Part shown: piece by piece, positions 62,911 to 64,000 of the stretch | Numbering within the stretch: the stretch's first letter is position 1 | How the letters are laid out: the number at the start of each line of letters is the position of its first letter | NCBI RefSeq assembly: GCF_023195775.1 | Contig: NZ_CP096205.1 | Location: forward strand, 2,294,001 to 2,358,000 | Reading direction: 5' to 3' | From: Flavobacterium azooxidireducens | GTDB lineage: Bacteria > Bacteroidota > Bacteroidia > Flavobacteriales > Flavobacteriaceae | DNA length: 64,000 nt | The notes under the pieces: model-generated | The model's input: the letters and a program-made list of their open reading frames with translations, nothing else | Told to the model about the DNA's origin: nothing | The model's database searches: none | Program-made: the position numbers and the translations under genes

Positions 62911-63681
62911 ATGATTCTCCAAACCAAAAATATCAACATCGGCTACACTTCTAAAGCAACTACCAAAATGGTAGCTTCAGACGTTGCAATTAGTTTGGAA
63001 CCCGGAAAATTAATCGGTTTAGTAGGAGCCAACGGAATTGGGAAATCAACGTTGTTGCGAACGATTACCGGAATTCAAAAACCACTTTCAGGAACCGTTT
63101 TATTGAACGAAAAATCAATCGAAGTTTTTGAACCATTAGCTTTAGCTCAACAAATCAGTGTTGTGTTAACCGAAAAATTACCACCAAGCAATTTAACCGT
63201 TTATGAATTAATTGCGTTGGGAAGACAACCTTACACGAATTGGCTGGGAAAATTAACTGAGGATGATAAAATTAAAGTCGATAAAGCCATTGAACTGACT
63301 GAAATCAATCATCTAACTCATCAAAAGCATTACGAAATTAGTGATGGACAAATGCAAAAAGTGTTAATTGCGAGAGCATTGGCTCAAGATACTCCACTAA
63401 TTGTTTTGGATGAACCTACTACACATTTGGATTTACTTCATAAAGTTTCATTATTTAAACTCTTGAAAAAATTAACCGCTGAAACCCAAAAATGCATTTT
63501 ATTTTCCACACACGATATTGATTTAGCCATTCAATTGAGTGATGAAATGATTGTGATGGATGGTAAAACAGTAATTCAAGATGAACCATGTAATTTAATT
63601 TCAAAAGGTGTTTTTTCTAATTTATTTAAAAACGAACATATTCAATTTGATGCCGATAAAGGAAAATTTACAATTATTTAA
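62911..63681 (+). CDS. btuD: cobalamin ABC transporter ATP-binding protein
   Basis: This 256-residue ATPase has Walker A GANGIGKST near residue 39, Walker B LIVLDEPT, a D-loop and switch His in LFSTHDID. The ABC signature reads ISDGQMQKVLIARAL rather than LSGGQ, a variant seen in some FecE/BtuD-like proteins. It drives BtuC. The gene is separated from btuC by the GxxExxY cassette. Its stop overlaps the stop of the convergent last gene by four bases. Confidence 0.92.
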   Translation: MILQTKNINIGYTSKATTKMVASDVAISLEPGKLIGLVGANGIGKSTLLRTITGIQKPLSGTVLLNEKSIEVFEPLALAQQISVVLTEKLPPSNLTVYELIALGRQPYTNWLGKLTEDDKIKVDKAIELTEINHLTHQKHYEISDGQMQKVLIARALAQDTPLIVLDEPTTHLDLLHKVSLFKLLKKLTAETQKCILFSTHDIDLAIQLSDEMIVMDGKTVIQDEPCNLISKGVFSNLFKNEHIQFDADKGKFTII

Positions 63682-64000
63682 TTTTTCCCTTTCAACAAAT
63701 TAATACTCACGGTTGCATAATCTGTATTTGGGAATTTATGAAATAATTTTGCGTCGGGTTGCAATCCGGCTTCGGTAGCAATTTTGTGTAAAACATCAAT
63801 TTCCACTATGTATTGATCAGAAAACCCGTGAGTGGCATCATAAGCTGTTGCTGCTGTTTTGCCTAAATTTTTTGCCGTTAATTCCGATGAAATCGTATGC
63901 AATTCAATTAAAAGCAAACCGTATTTTGCCACAAAAGGCGACCATTTTTTCAAATGTTCTAATAAATTATCTTCCACATCATTATTGGTAATTCGCTCAC
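63678..64000 (-). CDS. C-terminal part of an unidentified protein, possibly a SAM-dependent methyltransferase
   Basis: The frame is open to the right edge (ERITNNDVEDNLLEHL at the cut), so the GTG at 63977 is not the true start. About 107 residues are visible, including YGLLLIELHTI, YDATHGFSDQYIVEIDVLH and NTDYATVSINLLKGKN. The pattern of a late beta-strand pair with LLLIELH and a final SINLL strand could fit a methyltransferase C-terminus. I am not sure of the family. Confidence 0.55.
   Translation of the reverse strand, partial: ERITNNDVEDNLLEHLKKWSPFVAKYGLLLIELHTISSELTAKNLGKTAATAYDATHGFSDQYIVEIDVLHKIATEAGLQPDAKLFHKFPNTDYATVSINLLKGKN

Noticed and set aside
1..64000. tRNA, rRNA and insertion sequences
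   Set aside because: I looked for T-arm-like GGTTCGAATCC strings, rRNA blocks and transposase-like proteins on both strands and found none that I could support.

Overview
The window looks like a chromosomal stretch from a Flavobacteriaceae bacterium (Flavobacterium or a close relative). The DNA is AT-rich. Several secreted proteins end in type IX secretion (T9SS) sorting domains. Lipoproteins carry an SDD-type surface-export signal just after the lipid-bearing Cys. Starts lack Shine-Dalgarno sequences, and many genes have a Bacteroidetes-type -7 element (TAnnTTTG). Both ends cut through genes.

Layout. 1-12.4 kb: a truncated T9SS surface protein, a small exported protein, a TPR sensor kinase with its LytTR response regulator, and two paralogous leucine-rich-repeat T9SS proteins. 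12.5-17.5 kb: a lipoprotein, citrate synthase, and two pentein hydrolases (one is CtlX) separated by a four-helix-bundle gene bracketed by repeats. 17.5-18.3 kb: non-coding, packed with dispersed and inverted repeats. 18.3-25.4 kb: a complete heme-uptake locus (TonB receptor, HmuY, HmuT, HmuU, HmuV, cytoplasmic HemS-type protein). 25.5-32.4 kb: a 2315-residue T9SS protein. 33.2-37.8 kb: a multi-PAS sensor kinase and a lone receiver. 37.9-40.4 kb: two long tandem repeat arrays around one small exported gene. 40.5-41.6 kb: an AhpD-like protein and a Crp/Fnr regulator. 41.6-44.0 kb: an AT-rich island with a membrane protein overlapping a minimal nucleotidyltransferase, a palindromic element and a DUF5677-like gene. 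44-51 kb: mixed housekeeping and hypothetical genes. 51-54.4 kb: an ECF sigma/anti-sigma operon and DUF4252 proteins. 54.5-56 kb: an S41 protease. 56-63.7 kb: a cobalamin-uptake locus. A cobalamin riboswitch precedes a TonB receptor and a beta-propeller lipoprotein; BtuF, BtuC and BtuD are encoded divergently.

How the parts work together. The heme locus and the cobalamin locus are parallel outer-membrane-to-cytoplasm uptake routes. The cobalamin transporter genes are split by two accessory inserts: a HigBA toxin-antitoxin module between btuF and btuC, and a GxxExxY gene flanked by inverted repeats between btuC and btuD. With the repeat-flanked four-helix-bundle gene this suggests that small repeat-bounded cassettes settle inside operons of this genome. 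The strongest candidates for undescribed biology are these cassettes, the membrane protein/nucleotidyltransferase pair near 42-43 kb, and the 305-bp and 195-bp tandem arrays, whose short hairpins change by compensating substitutions. All calls come from reading the sequence; no database search was run.
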